Part shown: in pieces, positions 6,605 through 7,300 of the stretch
Layout of the letters: the number at the start of each line of letters is the position of its first letter
Numbering within the stretch: the stretch's first letter is position 1
Assembly (NCBI GenBank): GCA_031287135.1
Contig: JAITTK010000071.1
Span: 1 to 7,300 of the forward strand
Direction of reading: 5' to 3'
Length of the DNA stretch: 7,300 nt
From: Candidatus Methanoplasma reticulitermitis
GTDB taxonomy: Archaea; Thermoplasmatota; Thermoplasmata; Methanomassiliicoccales; Methanomethylophilaceae
The notes under the pieces: generated by a model
Databases searched by the model: none
Seen by the model: only the letters and a program-made list of their open reading frames with translations
What the model was told of the DNA's origin: nothing
Translations under genes and position numbers: made by a program

Positions 6605-6988
6605 TCATTTGCATTCGCTGTCGCTTTTGACGCCGCACGCGCATCCGGGAGCCAGATCATTGACGTTGGGCGCCCTCTTCTTATCGACACTGAGCATGCC
6701 GTCGGGCACATCGAGGTAATCCGCGAGCGTCTGATCATCGGGATACGAGCCGCTGAACACCACCGTCCCGTCATAGACGGTTATCGGGAGCACCCCCATG
6801 CCTTTGTCCGACACAAGGTCGTGCGCCTCGGAACCCGGTGACAGCGCGGATGCGTCGGCGCATATCACGCGGTTCACACATATACCTGCCACCGAGAGTT
6901 TTGCGATTGATCTTTCGAATCTCTCCGAGTCCGCAGAGTTCCTTGCCATGGAGTCTACGGACTCATAAACCGTAAGCCTGCAGTTCAT
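6605..6988 (-). CDS. ArsD-like thioredoxin-fold protein without the N-terminal metal-binding cysteines
   Basis: 127 residues, near the ArsD length of about 110-120. ArsD is an arsenite/antimonite chaperone that feeds the ArsA ATPase. The resemblance lies in the middle and end: RFERSIAKLSVAGICVNRV (23-41), then GVLPITVYDGTVVFSGSYP (65-83), then the DDQTLADYLDV helix (84-94), matching the ArsD pattern of LP-x-hydrophobic-DG-x-V...G-x-YP...L-x-x-L. The N-terminal MCCSTGVC motif of ArsD is missing: TVYESVDSMARNSADSERF (6-24) has no cysteine, and only Cys3 precedes it. Instead there is a C-terminal GCACGVKSDSEC cluster, a position where E. coli plasmid ArsD also carries cysteines. No arsA, arsR, arsB or arsM is in the window. 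ATG at 6988 is about 23 nt from a TATA box, suggesting a leaderless mRNA. Family assignment is moderate; metal binding is unproven and arsenic may not be the ligand. Confidence 0.65.
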   Translation of the reverse strand: MNCRLTVYESVDSMARNSADSERFERSIAKLSVAGICVNRVICADASALSPGSEAHDLVSDKGMGVLPITVYDGTVVFSGSYPDDQTLADYLDVPDGMLSVDKKRAPNVNDLAPGCACGVKSDSECK

Positions 6989-6999
6989 GGATTAACATC

Positions 7000-7020
7000 G
7001 CAGTTATAATATTAAACTGC
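7000..7020 (-). promoter_or_regulatory. Palindromic promoter/operator of the ArsD-like gene
   Basis: GCAGTT (7000-7005) and AACTGC (7015-7020) form a perfect 6-bp inverted repeat around the self-complementary TAATATTA (7007-7014), which is also the TATA box of the minus-strand gene starting at 6988. A dyad covering the TATA box is what a repressor operator would look like. No regulator gene is visible in the window. Confidence 0.45.
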
Positions 7021-7066
7021 ACTCCCGTAACGCTAGATACATTACTGCCCGTACTAAATCCATGGT

Positions 7067-7105
7067 AAAAACATACAAATCATTTTGCTGACCTATGTTT
7101 TTTTT
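7067..7105. repeat. 9-bp inverted repeat with an 8-T run
   Basis: AAAAACATA (7067-7075) and TATGTTTTT (7094-7102) are perfect reverse complements with an 18-nt loop, and the right arm continues into eight T residues (7098-7105) on the plus strand. Because it is A/T-symmetric it could act as a terminator in either direction, and on the minus strand it would be a second stop behind the hairpin at 7129-7146. No plus-strand gene that would need it was found. Confidence 0.35.
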
Positions 7106-7115
7106 GGTATCGTGA

Positions 7116-7146
7116 TTTAAAATAAAAGCGTCAGAGTAATCTGACG
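7116..7146 (-). terminator. Hairpin terminator of the right-edge membrane-protein gene
   Basis: CGTCAGA (7129-7135) and TCTGACG (7140-7146) form a perfect 7-bp stem with a 4-nt loop. On the minus strand it is followed at once by CTTTTATTTTAAA (7116-7128). It begins 12 nt after the stop codon at 7159 and is the clearest terminator in the window. Confidence 0.75.
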
Positions 7147-7158
7147 AATTGTTTGTAA

Positions 7159-7300
7159 TTAGGATTTCTCTTTCTCCGAGTCCCCTTTGCCCTCATATTT
7201 CTGCACTATGAACCAAATAGGGATGTATGCCATGATAACAGACAGACCAAGTATGGTCGGGAACACACCGTACATGGAATAATTCCAATAGCACAGACAG
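7159..7300 (-). CDS. Unidentified membrane protein, C-terminal end
   Basis: The frame is open from the right edge to a TAA at 7159-7161, giving 46 visible residues. It contains one hydrophobic segment, about MYGVFPTILGLSVIMAYIPI onward through WFIV, followed by a short charged tail, QKYEGKGDSEKEKS. That is the usual shape of a last transmembrane helix with a cytoplasmic end. An in-frame ATG at 7275 would give a complete 38-residue small membrane protein. However, it has no clear ribosome-binding site or TATA box within the visible 25 nt, so a truncated longer gene is preferred. Family not recognised. The strong hairpin terminator immediately downstream supports it being a real gene. Confidence 0.6.
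   Translation of the reverse strand, partial: CLCYWNYSMYGVFPTILGLSVIMAYIPIWFIVQKYEGKGDSEKEKS

Noticed and set aside
6469..6774. Minus-strand 101-codon frame overlapping the ArsD-like gene end
   Set aside because: It overlaps the better supported ArsD-like frame, has no family match that I can see and has no start signals.
7275..7287. 13-nt palindrome TGGAATAATTCCA near the right edge
   Set aside because: It lies inside the edge coding frame and is short and AT-rich enough to occur by chance.
1..7300. CRISPR array, tRNA or rRNA genes, insertion sequence, attachment site
   Set aside because: No regularly spaced repeats, cloverleaf-like segments, transposase motifs or terminal inverted repeats with target duplications were seen.

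Overview
The window looks like chromosome from a methanogenic archaeon, most likely Methanomassiliicoccales (Thermoplasmata-related gut or wetland methylotrophs). The reasons are an archaeal Rpo7 subunit, an archaeal-type deoxyhypusine synthase, a methylcobamide:coenzyme M methyltransferase (MtaA/MtbA) homologue, moderate-to-high GC with frequent AGG/AGA/ATA codons, TATA boxes 23-27 nt from start codons and short or absent leaders. The exact taxon is inference.

Layout: (1) 1-463, minus strand, the 5' part of rpo7, cut by the window edge. (2) 464-583, a compact spacer holding the rpo7 promoter and the terminator of the next gene. (3) 584-2746, minus, hppA, a complete membrane pyrophosphatase with the lysine signature of K+-independent proton pumps. 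(4) 2869-3336, minus, a small MetV-like cysteine-rich protein (the C-terminal methylene-tetrahydrofolate reductase type domain). (5) 3459-6472, plus, a tight three-gene operon: deoxyhypusine synthase, an isocitrate/isopropylmalate dehydrogenase homologue with most catalytic residues replaced, and a UroD-fold methyltransferase of the MtaA/MtbA group. The genes are spaced 6 nt and -1 nt apart. (6) 6605-6988, minus, an ArsD-like thioredoxin-fold protein without the usual N-terminal cysteines but with a C-terminal cysteine cluster. (7) 7159-7300, minus, the C-terminal end of an unidentified membrane protein, with a clear hairpin terminator.

rpo7 and hppA are ordinary housekeeping genes. The unusual part is 2869-6472. 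A MetV-like protein is divergently transcribed from an operon joining a translation-factor modification enzyme, a probable pseudo-dehydrogenase (or one with changed chemistry) and a corrinoid/thiol methyltransferase homologue. No corrinoid protein, substrate:corrinoid methyltransferase or MetF partner lies in the window. The group may be an undescribed one-carbon or methyl-transfer module, or a regulated accessory cluster. The sequence alone does not give the substrate.
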